DNA of 31,861 nucleotides, from NCBI GenBank assembly GCA_021826035.1, contig JAKBBE010000026.1, positions 1-31,861 on the forward strand, given 5' to 3'. Of this stretch, positions 1 to 9,400 are shown one piece after another. The notes beneath the pieces are model-generated. The model made no database searches and was not told the DNA's origin. It saw only the letters and a list, made by a program, of their open reading frames with translations. A program made the translations under genes and the position numbers. This DNA is from Pseudomonadota bacterium (lineage in GTDB: Bacteria; Pseudomonadota; Gammaproteobacteria; Steroidobacterales; Steroidobacteraceae). Within the stretch, counting starts at the first letter, position 1. Each line of letters begins with the position of its first letter.

Positions 1-483
1 GGACCGATCGACGGGCTGAAGGATGCCCTCGCGCGGCTGCGCAAGTTCGGTGGCCGCTGCGTGCTCGGGTTCCAGTCGGTGGCCCAGGTGTCCAGTACCT
101 ACGGGGTGGGAGAGGCCCAGACCATCGCGCAGGTGGCGGAGCTGTACGGACCGGGCGATGCGCAAACCATCATCGAGAACTGCGGGAACTCGCTGATCCT
201 GCGCTGCTCGGCCAGTGAGCGTGGCGGCACGGCGCAGTTCTGCTCCCGCCTGATCGGTGAGCGCGAGGTCATCCGCCGCAGCATCTCGCGCGGGCGGGAC
301 GGTGCGGGAGGTTTCGGCAGCGGCGCTCGTGGTGCGCGCCGCTCGCTGCACATCAGCGAGCAGCATGTCACGGAGACGGCCGTTCTGGCCGCTCAGATCG
401 AGCAGCTCGCGGACCTGGAGGGGTTTCTGAAGACCGCCGCCTCGGCGAGCTGGCGGCGCGTCAGGCTGCATCGTCCGGGTTGA
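1..483 (+). CDS. traD: Type IV secretion coupling protein, TraD/VirD4-like (C-terminal fragment)
   Basis: The frame is open from the first base and ends at TGA 481-483, so only the last 160 residues are in the window. Type IV coupling proteins are membrane-bound AAA+ ATPases that bring the relaxase-DNA complex to the conjugation channel. The visible part resembles the end of the ATPase domain: a GPIDGLKDALARLRKFGG helix, then GFQSVAQVSSTYG, then a GNSLILRCSASE strand and an IGEREV segment, as in TraD/TraG proteins. The N-terminal membrane helices, Walker A and probably Walker B lie upstream. A relaxase gene follows after 26 bp in the same direction, the usual pairing. The TraD/TraG/VirD4 subfamily cannot be settled from this fragment. 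Confidence 0.8.
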   Translation, partial: GPIDGLKDALARLRKFGGRCVLGFQSVAQVSSTYGVGEAQTIAQVAELYGPGDAQTIIENCGNSLILRCSASERGGTAQFCSRLIGEREVIRRSISRGRDGAGGFGSGARGARRSLHISEQHVTETAVLAAQIEQLADLEGFLKTAASASWRRVRLHRPG

Positions 484-509
484 GGCGTTGCGTACGGTGC
501 GGGTGAGCG

Positions 510-1586
510 ATGGCGATCTTTCACATGCAGATCAACACGGTGTCGCGCTCGAGCGGACGCAACGCACCGGCCTCGGCCGCCTACCGTGCCGGGGAGCGGA
601 TCCGCAACGAGCGCACCGGAGCGCTCTACGATCACCGCAACCGCCGCGACGTGCTGCACAAGGAGATCGTGTTGCCGGCGCGGCTCGGGACGCCACCGTC
701 GTGGGCGCAGGACCGTGCCTCGCTGTGGAACGCCGCGGAGCGCATCGAGTCGCAGAAGAATTCGCGGGTGGCACGTGAGTATATGGTCGCGCTGCCGGCG
801 GAACTGTCCGCCGCGGCCCGCGTGAGACTCGCCCGTACGTTCTCGCTCGAGATCGCCGAACGGTACGGCGTCGCAGTCGACTTGGCCGTGCATGCGCCGC
901 GTCCGTTCGGCGATCCGCGCAACTTCCATGCGCATCTGCTGACCTCGACCCGGGAGGTGCACGCCGAGGGTTTCGGACCGAAGGCGGGTCTGGACATGAA
1001 CGGCACGGTGCGCGCCGAACTCGGGCTGCCCACCGGTCGGCAGGAATTTGCCGCGCTCCGCGAGCGCTGGGCGGAGCTGGTCAACGAGCACCTGCAGGCC
1101 GCGCACCTCGAGCTGCGCGTCGATGCCCGCAGCCTCGCCGCGCAGGGGATCGACCGCGAACCGCTGCCCCAGCTGCCGCGCGCGGCGATCACCACCGAGC
1201 GGCGCGGCGAGCGCAGCGAGGTCGCTGAGAAGATTCGCGAGCGCTACCGGGCGCGGGTGAGCGCGCGGGCCGAGCGCACCGCCGCCGGTGCGGCCGATCG
1301 GGCCGCCGGCGCACCACCCGCTCGAGCGCCCGGCACGAGCGCAACGCCACCGGCCGAGGACGCACAGGCTCGTCAGCGTCAGGCGGTGCAGGAGTGGCTT
1401 AAGTACCGCGCCGCGCGGGGTGCGGGCGCAGCGGCGGGCGATTCACCGGCCGAGCGCGTGCGCCGCGAAGCGCTCGCCGCCTGGCGCGAACGGCGGGCGC
1501 AGGGCGCCGAACCGCGCGGTGGCACGCACGAGTCCGGTGCGGAGTCCCCGGAGGCGCTCGGGCGCGATCGGGACCTGTCCGGGTGA
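510..1586 (+). CDS. mobA: MobA/MobL (MobQ-type) relaxase
   Basis: A 358-residue relaxase that would nick and covalently bind oriT DNA in conjugation or mobilization. The N-terminus (MAIFHMQINTVSRSSGRNA) and the Tyr25 region (ASAAYRAGER) match RSF1010 MobA/pTF-FC2-type relaxases, in which Tyr near position 25 is the nucleophile. The metal-binding histidines are seen as H128 and the NFHAH motif with H140 and H142. Residues after about 230 are Ala/Arg-rich and low in complexity. The protein is short for the family: no primase or helicase domain follows. It lies directly downstream of the coupling-protein fragment. The next genes are on the opposite strand and unrelated, so the transfer module probably ends near 1590. 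No oriT was identified. Confidence 0.85.
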   Translation: MAIFHMQINTVSRSSGRNAPASAAYRAGERIRNERTGALYDHRNRRDVLHKEIVLPARLGTPPSWAQDRASLWNAAERIESQKNSRVAREYMVALPAELSAAARVRLARTFSLEIAERYGVAVDLAVHAPRPFGDPRNFHAHLLTSTREVHAEGFGPKAGLDMNGTVRAELGLPTGRQEFAALRERWAELVNEHLQAAHLELRVDARSLAAQGIDREPLPQLPRAAITTERRGERSEVAEKIRERYRARVSARAERTAAGAADRAAGAPPARAPGTSATPPAEDAQARQRQAVQEWLKYRAARGAGAAAGDSPAERVRREALAAWRERRAQGAEPRGGTHESGAESPEALGRDRDLSG

Positions 1587-1599
1587 GCCTGCCCCGGGG

Positions 1600-2493
1600 T
1601 CAGTGAAACACGTGGGCGAAGGCGAGCATCGCACCGCCCTGCACCGGCACCACGGTGACCATGGAGTGGTCCATCGCTCGACCCGCTCTGCGATCGAGCA
1701 CGAAGTGCGCGGTGGCCATGCCGAGCGCGGCGGCGACGACGGTGTCCGACAGCCAGTGCGCGTTGTGCTTCATGCGCAGGTACGCCGTCCCGATGCCGAT
1801 GCCGTAACCGATGGTGCGGCGCAGCCAGCGGATCTTCGGATTGCCCGACTCGGCGAGCACCGTGCCGATGGCGAACGCCGCGGTGACGTGCAGCGAGGGG
1901 AAGGAGCTGCCGCCGGCGAACCACTTGTTCGTATCGGTGGTCTGGTAGGGCCGTTGCCGGCCGAAGGCAAACTTCATCGCCTCGCCGGTCAGCGAGGCGA
2001 TGCCGGCCGACTCGAGCATGTTCCAGGCCTCGGATTTGCCGGCGCGGCTGCCGGAGAGAGTCGCGTACCCCCAGGTGAGCGCGAAGGCCGCGAAGCCGGG
2101 CAGCGCATCGCTGATCGTGGCACTCGAGGGCGGCTTCGGTCCGAACGGCGGGTTCGAGCCGCCGACGAAGTGTTGGCGCACCTGCGTATCGTAGTGATGG
2201 GCGACCGCAAACGCCGCGACCACGCCGCCGAAGTACTCCCAGTTGCGCCGCTTCCAATGCAGCGGATCGGTGTAATACGCCTTCATGTCCCCGAGGGATC
2301 GGAAGAACAGGTGCTTCAGCCCCGTGGACTTCTTCGCGTAATGGATCACGCTCGGCGAGGGCAGGGGCGCGGGGCCGGAGGTCGCCGGCGGTGCCGCCGG
2401 TGATGGCGCGGCGAGGGCGATCGAGGGGAGCGCACCGAGCAGCAGTGCCGCGGCGAGCCGCCGTACTTGGCGAAGCGGGTATTTGTTCCTCAT
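1600..2493 (-). CDS. Secreted PAP2-family phosphatase
   Basis: A 297-residue PAP2-superfamily phosphatase. All three family motifs are present: K174-x6-R181-P182, P199-S-L-H202 (PSLH in place of the usual PSGH) and R240-x5-H246 followed by WLSD250. The start at 2493 is chosen because it opens directly onto a signal peptide (positive RNKYPLRQVRR, hydrophobic LAAALLLGALPSIALA, Ala-rich cleavage region). The in-frame start at 2568 would add an unlikely extension. Family members dephosphorylate undecaprenyl pyrophosphate, phosphatidic acid or other phospho-substrates at the periplasmic face; the substrate here is unknown. It converges with the mob gene. A minus-strand ArsB-type gene lies 90 bp upstream and could be co-transcribed. 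Confidence 0.8.
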   Translation of the reverse strand: MRNKYPLRQVRRLAAALLLGALPSIALAAPSPAAPPATSGPAPLPSPSVIHYAKKSTGLKHLFFRSLGDMKAYYTDPLHWKRRNWEYFGGVVAAFAVAHHYDTQVRQHFVGGSNPPFGPKPPSSATISDALPGFAAFALTWGYATLSGSRAGKSEAWNMLESAGIASLTGEAMKFAFGRQRPYQTTDTNKWFAGGSSFPSLHVTAAFAIGTVLAESGNPKIRWLRRTIGYGIGIGTAYLRMKHNAHWLSDTVVAAALGMATAHFVLDRRAGRAMDHSMVTVVPVQGGAMLAFAHVFH

Positions 2494-2583
2494 CGGGGGA
2501 TTGTAGAGATTTCCGCACCGCCGGGAAGAGGGACCCGACGGGTACGCGCATCGTTCCGGTCGGTGCATCGCCCCGCGCGTCCC

Positions 2584-3849
2584 TCAGCCGGCGTGTCCGA
2601 GGGCGAGTGCCGCGAGTGCGGCGAGCAGTGCCGGTGGCATCACCCACACGCCGAGCTTCAGGAAGCTCATCGCGTCCATGTGCACCTTCTCGCGCCGCAG
2701 TGCGATCAGCCACAGGAGCGTCGCGAGTGAGCCGCTCACCGAGAGGTTCGGTCCGAGATCCACACCGATCAGCATGCTCGTACGCAGCGCGGCGAGCCGA
2801 TGGCTCGCCCCGAGCGTCGCGGCGATCAGCGCCACGGGGAGGTTGTTCATCGCGTTGCCGGCGAGCGCGACGGCACCGCCGGCGATGAACCCGGCGAGTG
2901 CGCCGGCGTCTCGCGCGAGGTGCGCGAGCAGCGCCTCGAGTGCCGCGAGCAGACCGGTGCGTCCGAGCGCCGCGACCAGCACGAACAGACCGGCGACCAG
3001 CGGCAGCACGCTCCAGGAGATGTCCTTCAGCAGCGGCCAGGGATTGCGCCGCTCGAACACGATCACGAGGGCGAGGATCAGGAGCGCGGCGGCGAAGGTC
3101 GGTGCGCCGAGCTCCCGGCCGCTCGCCGAGGCCCACAGCAGCACCACCACGGTGAGGGCGATGCCGGCGGCGGCGAACCGGCCGGCCCGTCGCAGGGGCG
3201 GGACCGGGACGGTGGGGGTGAAGGCGCCGCCGAGGGCCCGCCGCTGCGTGGCGCGCAGCACGAGGAATGTCGCGCCGATGGCCGCGATCGAGGGCAGCAG
3301 GAATGCCGCGAGCCAGGCGCCCAGCGGCGGCAGGTGGCTCGCGTACACCACGAGGTTCGCCGGGTTGGCGATGGGCAGCACGAAGCTCGCGGCATTGGCG
3401 ATGAAGGCGCAGATCAAGAGATACGGCAGCGGCTCGGTGCGCGCCTGGCGAGCCGCGGCGTACACCGCCGGGGTGAGCACGACCGCGGTGGCGTCATTGG
3501 AGAGCAGGGCGGTCACCACGATGCCGACCAGGTAGATCAAGCCGAACAGTCGCCGCGGTGAGCCGGCGGCCGTGCGCACCGCGTGGGCGGCGACCCAGTC
3601 GAACAGACCCTCGCTGCGGGCCAGTTCCGCCAGCAGCATCATGCCGGCGAGAAACAGATACACGTCGGTGCCCCGGCCGACGGCGCGCAGGGCCTGATGC
3701 CAGGAGATGAGCGATCCGAGCACCAGCAGAGCCGCACCGCCGGCGGCCCAGAGCGCTTCGGAGAGATCCCATGGACGCAGCAGCATGCCGCAGATCACGG
3801 CAGCGCCGATCAGCCAGGTGAGATCGTGGGCGAGGGTGGCGTGGAGCAT
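2584..3849 (-). CDS. ArsB/NhaD-superfamily anion permease
   Basis: A 421-residue hydrophobic protein with about ten to twelve membrane segments. Hallmarks of the ArsB/CitM/NhaD ion-transporter superfamily are visible: SNDATAVVLTP, the NPANLVVY loop, GNAMNNLPVAL, and LGPNLSVSGSLATLLW near the C-terminus. The family exports arsenite/antimonite or transports other anions. Neither arsR nor arsC is nearby, so arsenite specificity is not supported by context and no gene symbol is given. The ATG at 3849 is preferred. A GTG at 3891 would add 14 residues (MQWSIAGTRAPRIP) unlike the hydrophobic start usual for the family. Divergent from the BlaI-type repressor at 3986, so the 136-bp gap probably holds both promoters. 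Confidence 0.75.
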   Translation of the reverse strand: MLHATLAHDLTWLIGAAVICGMLLRPWDLSEALWAAGGAALLVLGSLISWHQALRAVGRGTDVYLFLAGMMLLAELARSEGLFDWVAAHAVRTAAGSPRRLFGLIYLVGIVVTALLSNDATAVVLTPAVYAAARQARTEPLPYLLICAFIANAASFVLPIANPANLVVYASHLPPLGAWLAAFLLPSIAAIGATFLVLRATQRRALGGAFTPTVPVPPLRRAGRFAAAGIALTVVVLLWASASGRELGAPTFAAALLILALVIVFERRNPWPLLKDISWSVLPLVAGLFVLVAALGRTGLLAALEALLAHLARDAGALAGFIAGGAVALAGNAMNNLPVALIAATLGASHRLAALRTSMLIGVDLGPNLSVSGSLATLLWLIALRREKVHMDAMSFLKLGVWVMPPALLAALAALALGHAG

Positions 3850-3985
3850 CGGGATCCGGGGGGCGCGCGTGCCGGCAATGGACCATTGCACTGGTCGCGC
3901 CCGCTGCCGTCAAGCCTCGCTCAAGGCGCACGGCGCACGGTGGGGCGCGCTTGCCCGGGTCCGACGGCGGTCCTAGACTCGCCCC

Positions 3986-4381
3986 ATGAAGCATTTCCGG
4001 CTGCCGGCGGATGATCTGGAATACAGCGTGCTCGCGGCGCTGTGGGGCCTCGGCACCGCGTCGGTGCGCGAGCTGCACGAGCGGCTCGGCGCGCCGCAGG
4101 GGCTGGTCTATACCACCACCGCCAAGGTGGTCGACCGGCTGCGTGAGAAGGGCCTCATTCAGCGCCAGCGCAAGGGGGCGGCGTTCGAATATCGGCCGAA
4201 GGTGGCGCGCGAGACGGTCGAGCGGGCCCGCGCGCGCATCGCCCTGGAACGACTGCTCGGCACGACCCCGCGCAGCGCGGCGGCCGCGCTGGTCGAGGCG
4301 GTCGAGGAACTCGATCCGCAGCTGCTGGAGGAACTGGAGCGGGCGGTCGCGGCCCACCGGAGAAATCCCGATGGAACGTGA
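3986..4381 (+). CDS. BlaI/MecI/CopY-family transcriptional repressor
   Basis: A 131-residue winged-helix protein of the penicillinase-repressor family. The N-terminal domain (residues 5-75) shows LEYSVLAALWGLGTASVRELHERLG followed by GLVYTTTAKVVDRLREKGLIQR, the typical helix-turn-helix and wing of BlaI. The remainder forms dimerization helices. Family members bind inverted repeats in promoters and are inactivated by cleavage triggered by a BlaR/M56 partner. The next gene is such an M56 protein and overlaps this one by 11 bp, so they form a co-translated pair. No beta-lactamase or PBP gene is adjacent. The likely targets are its own promoter and perhaps the divergent ArsB-type permease. No clear operator palindrome was found in 3850-3985. 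Confidence 0.85.
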   Translation: MKHFRLPADDLEYSVLAALWGLGTASVRELHERLGAPQGLVYTTTAKVVDRLREKGLIQRQRKGAAFEYRPKVARETVERARARIALERLLGTTPRSAAAALVEAVEELDPQLLEELERAVAAHRRNPDGT

Positions 4382-5267
4382 GACGCTGCTGACGATGCTG
4401 CTGATGATCTTCGGCGGCTGCGCGCTGCAGGTGCTCGCGCACTGGCCGGCGACGCTGCCGCTCGGGGCGGATACCGAGACGCTCGAGCACGTGGCCTGGT
4501 TCAAAGTCTGTCTGCCGGCGCTGCCGATGCTGCCGATCGGGGCGTGGCTGGCCGGCTGGGCGCTCACCCAGCCCGATCCGGTGCGCACGCCCCTCGACCC
4601 GTTCGTCGTGGTCGCACTGTGGCTGCCGTTCGGACTGCTCTTCCTGCGCGCGCTGTTGCGGGCCGGCTGGGCGCTGCTGCGCGAGCCGCCCGAGTGCGGT
4701 GTGTCGACGGTGGGGTTGATGATGCCGCGGGTGCTGTTCTCCCCCTTTCTCGCCCGCCAGCTCGAGGAGCCGCTGATCCGTGCCGCGCTCGCCCATGAAC
4801 GCGCGCATGGCCGGCACCGCGATCCGCTGCGCATCTGGGTGGCACAGCTGATCACCGATCTGCAGTGGCCGTGGCCCCAGGCGCGCCGGCGGCTGGAGAA
4901 CTGGCTCGAGGCGCTGGAGTGGCTGCGCGACGAGGAGGCCCGCCGCTGCGGGACCAACGGGTCCGATCTGGCCGCCGCCGTGCTGGCCTCGGTCCGCTTT
5001 CTCGGCACGTTGCCGGCGCGCGAGCGCGCGGCGATGCCCGGTACGCAGCTGGCGCACGCGCGCCTGATCGGCGACGGGCAAAGTCTGCAGCGGCGCGTCG
5101 AGCGGCTGCTCGCGCCTCTGCCGCGGGGCGGACGCGCCATGGTGGGTCGGATGCTCGGCATTCCGGGGCGAGCGGCGCTCTGGCTGCCGCTGCTCACCGT
5201 CGTACTGGCGCTGGGCGTGCTGCTTGGCGCCGCGGCCATGGGGCCGCTCCTGCGCCTGACCGTCTGA
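4371..5267 (+). CDS. M56-family (BlaR1-like) membrane metalloprotease
   Basis: A 298-residue membrane protein with an HERAH zinc motif (H142, E143, H146) and downstream acidic residues (DEE 187-189) as candidate third ligand, the pattern of BlaR1/MecR1-type M56 peptidases. Hydrophobic segments lie near residues 5-25, 42-63, 78-100 and 268-292. The ATG at 4371 overlaps the end of the BlaI-type gene by 11 bp, indicating translational coupling. Unlike BlaR1 there is no C-terminal penicillin-binding sensor domain; the protein ends right after the last membrane segment. It therefore probably senses a different signal or relies on another sensor. In the family, activation leads to cleavage of the cognate BlaI-type repressor. 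Confidence 0.8.
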   Translation: MERETLLTMLLMIFGGCALQVLAHWPATLPLGADTETLEHVAWFKVCLPALPMLPIGAWLAGWALTQPDPVRTPLDPFVVVALWLPFGLLFLRALLRAGWALLREPPECGVSTVGLMMPRVLFSPFLARQLEEPLIRAALAHERAHGRHRDPLRIWVAQLITDLQWPWPQARRRLENWLEALEWLRDEEARRCGTNGSDLAAAVLASVRFLGTLPARERAAMPGTQLAHARLIGDGQSLQRRVERLLAPLPRGGRAMVGRMLGIPGRAALWLPLLTVVLALGVLLGAAAMGPLLRLTV

Positions 5268-5613
5268 ACGGGTGTCGCTGCCCCTGCGGGGCGCAACGCC
5301 TTGCCCGGTCGGCGCGAGGCGAAGGTCCTACAGGGGACCATGACGCGCCGGTCCGAAAAGGCTGAGAACGAATTATGGGGACGTCAGAATCGGGGCGCAG
5401 GCCGGCGGTCTGACGCTCGACGCGAGGACCCTCGGAAGCGGGCCTGATGGCAAGACGCCACACGAACGCCCCGCTCTGAGCGCCGCGGCTCACATCATCC
5501 GCCGGCGGGCGATTGGCAGGCTTTGCGCGCATGGGCGCCGTGCCTTGACTCTGGTGCGGCGAGTTTGTCTTTCACGCCGCGCGCCGCTGTACCTTGCATC
5601 ATTGATCTGAGAC
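5268..5613. other. Intergenic stretch with no recognised gene
   Basis: GC-rich sequence between the M56 gene and the IS21 remnant. I see no convincing coding region, RNA gene or strong terminator. GC-rich short inverted segments directly follow the M56 stop (around 5268-5330), but there is no T-tract. Confidence 0.5.
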
Positions 5614-5945
5614 TGTCACCGCCGGACGAAAACTGCACAGGTCTGGCGGACCAAAATTGCACACCTTTCTAGGCGCTCTTGGCGCTGGCCGCCTTTGATT
5701 GCCCTGGCGGCAGCGCAAGTCTCGGCAGATTGTTCTAGATCGGCTCTGAACGTTCGATGCAGCGCCATGTGGTCGCGCACCCGAGAGCTGTTGCCGTGGA
5801 TGTTCACCAAGTGGCAGTGATGCAGCACGCGATCGACCAGAGCAGCCGCCCTGACCGCATCGCCGAGCACCTCGCCCCATTCCTCGGCGTCATACTCTCT
5901 GCGAAAAATCTCGAAACCCTGGGCCTTGAGGCCGTGCTCGAATCG
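5614..5945 (-). mobile_element. IS21-family remnant: istB 3' end plus terminal repeats
   Basis: On the minus strand, translation from about 5945 gives REYDAEEWGEVLGDAV, then AAALVDRVLHHCHLVNI and HGNSSRVRDH. This is the C-terminal pattern of IstB helper ATPases (normally VNIRGNSYRMR-like). IstA and the Walker part of IstB are missing. The family-like stop at 5669-5671 sits in a different frame from the visible fragment, so a frameshift is likely. Immediately beyond lie two copies of an 18-20 bp terminal repeat (5621-5640, 5645-5664) and a TGTCACC tip at 5614, as expected for the right end of an IS21-family element. Non-functional remnant. Confidence 0.65.
5621..5664. repeat. Two IS21-type terminal direct repeats
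   Basis: GCCGGACGAAAACTGCACAG (5621-5640) and GGCGGACCAAAATTGCACAC (5645-5664) are imperfect direct repeats 24 bp apart, sharing GGAC.AAAA.TGCACA. Multiple subterminal repeats of this kind are the IstA-binding sites of IS21-family ends, consistent with the adjacent istB fragment. Confidence 0.65.
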
Positions 5946-6463
5946 AACGTGCCCATGGCGCCAGGGCCGACTGCTGCGGCGCGTGACGCGGGCGCTACCA
6001 CACGAATTCCTGATGCGTTGGTAGCCAACACCCGTCGTCGGCGTACCGGCCGAAAATCCTCGTTCGGCCGCCGCGCACCGAAGTACGAGGGCATTACGGC
6101 CGAGCAGCGGCGAGGGCTTGAGGAACTATCTGCGGAACACCTTTTGAAGCGTCCCGCTTCAATTCCGGAAATGACATCCACGGCACCGATTTGGGCAAGG
6201 GTCTGAGCGATCTCGGTGTCGAGCACGGCGGCTGCCGTGACCTCGACACGCATCGGGCGTTAACGCGCCGCAATGCGGAGATCGACTCACCGCACGACTC
6301 GGAAAGCAGAGCACTGCTCATGCCATGGTGTTCGCGTCCACGATGATCGGCCGATGTGGCAGCAGTCCTCCTTGCCCACCTCAAGCGCAAAAAAGCAGAC
6401 ACGCCCATCCAAACGCTTGCGAAGCATTCCCGCACATGCTCTCGCCACAGCCCTCGCTACGGG
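5946..6463. other. Unassigned stretch between IS21 remnant and c-di-GMP gene
   Basis: Open frames exist on both strands but none gives a recognisable protein, and none has a credible start or ribosome-binding site. Because it sits beside IS debris, it is probably decayed accessory DNA. I could not assign any part of it. Confidence 0.4.
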
Positions 6464-9400
6464 TCAAAGCTCGTTGACCCGGGGCGTACTTTGCTGCCGA
6501 TTTTTCCAAGCCTTCCAGAACGTCACGAATTCAGCGGCCGGAAGCGGCATGCTGAGCAGGTAACCCTGCGCGAGCTCACATCCGTGCGCTGCCAGATATT
6601 CCAATTGTTCCTGAGTCTCCACTCCTTCGGCGAGGATCTCCAAGCCCATGTGCTTTGCCATCGAAATGATCGTCGCGACGATCGCGCGGTCATTCTCGTC
6701 CGTAACCAGATCGCGAACGAAGCTCTTATCGATTTTCAGTCTATGAACCTTGAATCTCTTCAAATAACTGAGCGAAGAATAGCCTACTCCAAAATCGTCG
6801 ATCGCTATGCGGACCCCAAGATCCGTCAGTCTTCTCAGTACTGCCACGACGTTCTCCGGATCCCGCATGGCCGTGCCTTCCGTGATCTCGAGCTCAAGTT
6901 TTTGCGGCGGCAACCCAGAGGCGTCGAGAATCTGCACCAGATTTTCACAAAATCCCTCACTGCGGAATTGCTGCGGCGAGGCATTCACGCAGATCACAAG
7001 TGAGTCCATGCCGGCGTCCAACCACTCCTTGGTCTGCCGCACCGCCGTACGCAGGACCCAATCATCAATCGCAATGATCAAACCGGAATCTTCTGCGATC
7101 GGAATGAACTCGGATGGCGACACGGTCCCTAAGGCGGGGTCCGTCCAGCGTAGCAGTGCCTCCGCCCCAACGACGCGATTTGATGCGAACTGCGGCTGGT
7201 AATGAAGCTCAAGAGCTCCGTCATATATTGCCCGTCGCAATTTGCCTACTATCTGTATGGTTCGCTTCGTCGACGTGTGCAACGCTTCGGTATAAAGACG
7301 CCAGCAGCCACGTCCATCGAGTTTCGCTCTGTACATCGCCAATTCCGCGTTCCGGGACAGCGTGCTGAAGTCCGCCCCGTCATCCGGATAAATTGCGATG
7401 CCGACCGACGCCGACATCGTGATGCGGTCGCTCTCATTTCCGTACGGCACCGCCAGCTTCGCCAGCAGCTTTTGTGCCGCACTCGGCGCCTGCTGAATGT
7501 TGACGTCGGGCAGCATGATTGCAAATTCGTCGCCACCGAGTCGGCACGCGACGCCATCATCCTCGATCGTTTCCTGCAGTCGCAGTCCAATCTCCCCAAT
7601 CAACTTGTCGCCGAGCGTGTGATCGTCCGCCTCATTGAAGAACTTGAATTGATCAAGATCGAAGATCATCAGGGCGATGTTTCTATCGCCATTCGGAGAC
7701 CGTTGGATCTCTGCCTCGAAACGCCGGCCTAGGAGTGTGCGATTGGGCAGGCCGCTCAGCGCGTCGAAGTTTGTCAGGTAGTCAATTTGCATTTCAGATT
7801 TACGCTGCTCGGTGATGTCATGACCGACGCCAACGAAACTTGAAACCGTGCCATCCTTTGATCGCAGAGGCGACACATGCGCCAGACAAATGAATTCCGT
7901 GCCGTCCTTTTTGACGTTGACGAGTTCTCCTTGCCAGCTCTTGCCCTGGGCAAGTCGAGATCTCAGTTCCGCGTAGGTGGACGGCGGCGTTTGCGGCGAC
8001 ATCAACAGCTTGGTGCCGTGACCGATGACTTCGGCACCCGAATAGCCCGTGATTCTCTGGAATGCAGGGTTCACGTACGTGATCAGTGCGTCGGAATCCG
8101 AAATTACGACGATGTTGTGACTCTGCTCGACCACGCGCGAAAGCTTCTGCAAATCGGCTTGTTCGGTGAGCCGCTCCCGCCGGTCTTTATGTTTGGTGAG
8201 CCCGAAGCTGATGTCCATGGCCATTTCGGCGAGCAAATGTTGTGCTTCCGAGTCGAATGCATGAAGTGTGTCGCAGTAAAGGAAAAACACGCCGATCACG
8301 CAATCGTCGCAAGTCAACGGTAAGGCTGCCATTGATTTCCACCCGACCCGGGATCCGCGGTCGCGCCAGGGTGCGAGGATCTTCTCGGAAAGAAAATCCT
8401 GACACCAGACGGGTCGCTGTTCCCGGTACGCCGTGCCGCCTGGGCCAAGGCCGACCGGATTGCGCGCGTCTACGGATACCTTGATGTCGTCGATGTACTC
8501 GGAGCCGTACCCATGGAACGCGACGGGCTTGAGGAGGTTGGTTGCATTATCGCGAAGCCCAATCCAGGCGAATCGCATTCCGCCCTGCGTTACGGATGTC
8601 TCGCAGACAGTGGCGAACAGTTGCTGGTCGGTTTCGCTTTGAACGACTGCCTGATTGCATTGACTCAATGCGGCATATAATCGACTCGTCCTCTCCAGTT
8701 GCTGCTGCAGAATTTTGTGCTCGGTGACGTCACGCACCGACCCCACCAAGCGCGTGCAGATGCCGCGGTCGTCCAATATCGGGGTAATGCGCACCTCGCC
8801 CGTCTTGAGCCCGGCGGGGTAAGGAGTGGTTTCCTCCCATTGAACAGTGCGAAGTTCACGTATGGCCTGTTCGTAGTGCCGCTTAACCAGTGACAGTGAT
8901 GGTTCGGGAATTACGCGCTCAATCGGCAGTCCGATGACCTGGTGCGCCGACAAGCAGGTTGCTTCAAAGAAACGCCGGTTCGCGCTTTCGAATATGAACT
9001 CATGATTCTCCGATACCGTAACGGAGAAAAGCACGTCGCTGACGTTGTCGTAGATGGTGCTCAGCAGGTGTTTCTGGGCGTCATGAAGCCTATGGCGTCG
9101 GTCGTTGTAAGCCGCCAGCGCAGCAATACGCGCGCACTTTTCCAAGAATTTTCGCTGCGGCTCGCTGGGCAAGCCCGCCTGAGTGCTGTACAAGGCGAGA
9201 ACGCCCAGGCGTAACGTGTCGGTCGTCAACGGCATTGCCCATTCCGAACGTATACCATGCGCATGGGCCACTGACGTAACGCCGGTGGTGGTTTGTGGGG
9301 CAACCGGGTCGCCGATGAAAATGCCTTCGTTGCGAATCACCGCGGTGAGCGACGCGTCGCCGGTACGCGCGAGTGGTCGGCATTTCAGTTGCTCAACGAG

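Noticed and set aside
1379..3136. 585-codon minus-strand open frame, and similar long frames at 3494-5341 (minus) and 1288-2403 (plus)
   Set aside because: Arg/Ala/Pro-rich translations lying over well-supported genes in other frames. In this GC-rich DNA, stops are rare, so these are shadows.
3986..5267. Classic blaI-blaR1 beta-lactamase control locus
   Set aside because: The M56 protein ends after its last membrane segment without a penicillin-binding domain, and no beta-lactamase gene is adjacent.
5757..6206. 149-codon plus-strand ORF over the IS21 remnant
   Set aside because: Antisense to the istB fragment in its first half, with no recognisable protein in the second half.
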